Source of the DNA: Nitrospira sp.
Lineage (GTDB): Bacteria > Nitrospirota > Nitrospiria > Nitrospirales > Nitrospiraceae
Direction of reading: 5' to 3'
NCBI GenBank assembly: GCA_024998595.1
Contig: JACOEK010000004.1
Coordinates: forward strand, 558,001 to 622,000
DNA: 64,000 nt
Numbering within the stretch: the stretch's first letter is position 1; the number at the start of each line of letters is the position of its first letter. The notes under the pieces were generated by a model. That model searched no databases and was not told where the DNA came from. It saw nothing but the letters and a program-made list of their open reading frames with translations. A program made the translations under genes and the position numbers. Positions 63,469 through 64,000 of this stretch are shown piece by piece.

Positions 63469-63497
63469 ATTATAGTGACCGCCTCCAACGTTGTCAA
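63469..63497 (-). promoter_or_regulatory. lepA promoter, perfect TTGACA-N17-TATAAT
   Basis: Minus strand: TTGACA at 63497-63492, 17-nt spacer, TATAAT at 63474-63469. Predicted start near 63462, giving a leader of about 12 nt before ATG 63450. The -35 shares five base pairs with the opposing bioA -35. Confidence 0.85.
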
Positions 63498-63519
63498 AGA
63501 AATCGCCCGCCGGTATAAT
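63491..63519 (+). promoter_or_regulatory. bioA promoter, TTGTCA-N17-TATAAT
   Basis: TTGTCA (63491-63496), 17-nt spacer, TATAAT (63514-63519), about 67 nt of leader before ATG 63593. It overlaps the lepA promoter on the other strand at the -35. Confidence 0.8.
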
Positions 63520-63592
63520 CCGCGTGCGACGCGGCGTTTCATGCATCCCAGAGGTCTTACCGCGCAACCACAGCGTTACCCCGCATCATCAG

Positions 63593-64000
63593 ATGACACG
63601 TCTATCCAAACGCCCGCCGCTCGCCGCCTGGGATCATGCCTATCTCTGGCATCCGTTCACCCAGATGCAGGAATGGGAACAAGATACACCTCTGATTATC
63701 GAAAAAGGCAAAGGCTCCTACCTGATCGACACGGAGGGGCGGAGATATCTCGACGGGACGTCTTCCATTTGGGTCAATCTCCACGGGCATCGGCATCCGC
63801 AACTGGATCACGCGCTGACGGCGCAGCTCAGGCAGATCGCGCATTCGACGTTTCTCGGACTGTCTAATCCTCCGGCAATTCGTCTGGCGAAAGAGCTGAT
63901 CCGGATTGCGCCGAAGGGGCTGCGGCGGGTGTTCTACTCCGATAACGGTTCGACTGCGGTGGAAGTAGCGCTCAAGATGGCGGTGCAGTACTGGCAACAA
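63593..64000 (+). CDS. bioA: Adenosylmethionine-8-amino-7-oxononanoate aminotransferase (3' end cut by window)
   Basis: 136 residues visible, open to the last base. [13 protein letters not shown] is the BioA opening; [23 protein letters not shown] and [17 protein letters not shown] follow the class-III aminotransferase pattern. The PLP lysine lies outside. It makes 7,8-diaminopelargonate for biotin, using S-adenosylmethionine or lysine as amino donor. There is no strong ribosome site. It diverges from lepA. Confidence 0.92.
   Translation, partial: MTRLSKRPPLAAWDHAYLWHPFTQMQEWEQDTPLIIEKGKGSYLIDTEGRRYLDGTSSIWVNLHGHRHPQLDHALTAQLRQIAHSTFLGLSNPPAIRLAKELIRIAPKGLRRVFYSDNGSTAVEVALKMAVQYWQQ

Noticed and set aside
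1-64000. tRNA, rRNA, tmRNA, SRP RNA or RNase P RNA genes
   Set aside because: No T-loop motif with matching acceptor stem and none of the conserved cores of these RNAs were found by eye on either strand; a covariance search would be decisive.

Overview
The window is GC-rich (about 60 %) bacterial chromosome with dense genes and short gaps. It has no rRNA, tRNA, transposase, phage gene or CRISPR array that I can see. Lipid-A/LPS core precursor genes (kdsA, kdsB, kdsD, heptose-7-phosphate kinase), a beta-barrel porin and OmpA/BON proteins indicate a didermic bacterium. The mix of an NnrS protein, c-haem and cupredoxin-like exported proteins, many small secreted proteins of unknown function, tiny zinc-ribbon proteins and a dispersed palindromic element with a CAAGGCCGCAG core suggests Nitrospira (Nitrospirota). 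That assignment is inference from remembered gene content, not from a search.

Layout. 1-2309: radical-SAM protein plus a DUF4130-UdgX fusion (DNA repair). 2463-5297: pterin dehydratase, FAD oxidoreductase, small secreted protein, phosphatidylserine synthase. 5575-13722: orphan chemoreceptor followed by small exported or stress-type proteins (haem-binding Tll0287-like protein, MazG-like pyrophosphohydrolase, diiron-type MBL protein, lipoprotein hydrolase, DUF1328 protein, BON protein). 13972-20821: VIT-type metal transporter, second GroES, cupredoxin-like protein, RluB-type pseudouridine synthase, amine-oxidase-like flavoprotein, Sel1 protein, peptide deformylase, ACT regulator. 20932-30709: HrpB helicase, ferritin-like protein, porin, accA, dnaE. 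31167-36460: the least explained stretch, with a 1031-residue receptor-like membrane protein, a frameshifted ST7-type TPR gene, a structured hairpin and a membrane-anchored PLD-like protein. 36608-40863: NnrS, an RNase-H-like exonuclease, a coiled-coil/HhH protein and an OmpA/BON protein. 41210-51957: purH, purD, Sua5, rsmD-coaD-aminotransferase operon, radC, EF-G-like GTPase. 52003-63450: a long minus-strand run (lepA-lepB-rfaE1-kdsB-pyrG-kdsA-kdsD-pgsA-plsY-RCK_C-htrA) for envelope building and export. 63593-64000: start of bioA.

Regulatory highlights. lepA and bioA diverge from two near-consensus sigma-70 promoters that share one -35 box. dnaE has a TTGACT-N17-TACAAT promoter placed so that its transcript would be almost leaderless. 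A near-consensus promoter at 48515-48543 faces no sense gene and runs antisense to a zinc-ribbon gene. Three copies of one palindromic element lie at 24478, 42767 and 57301. A cluster of direct repeats 120 bp apart plus an inverted copy lies between dnaE and the 1031-residue orphan. Family names are from memory of conserved motifs; no database search was run.
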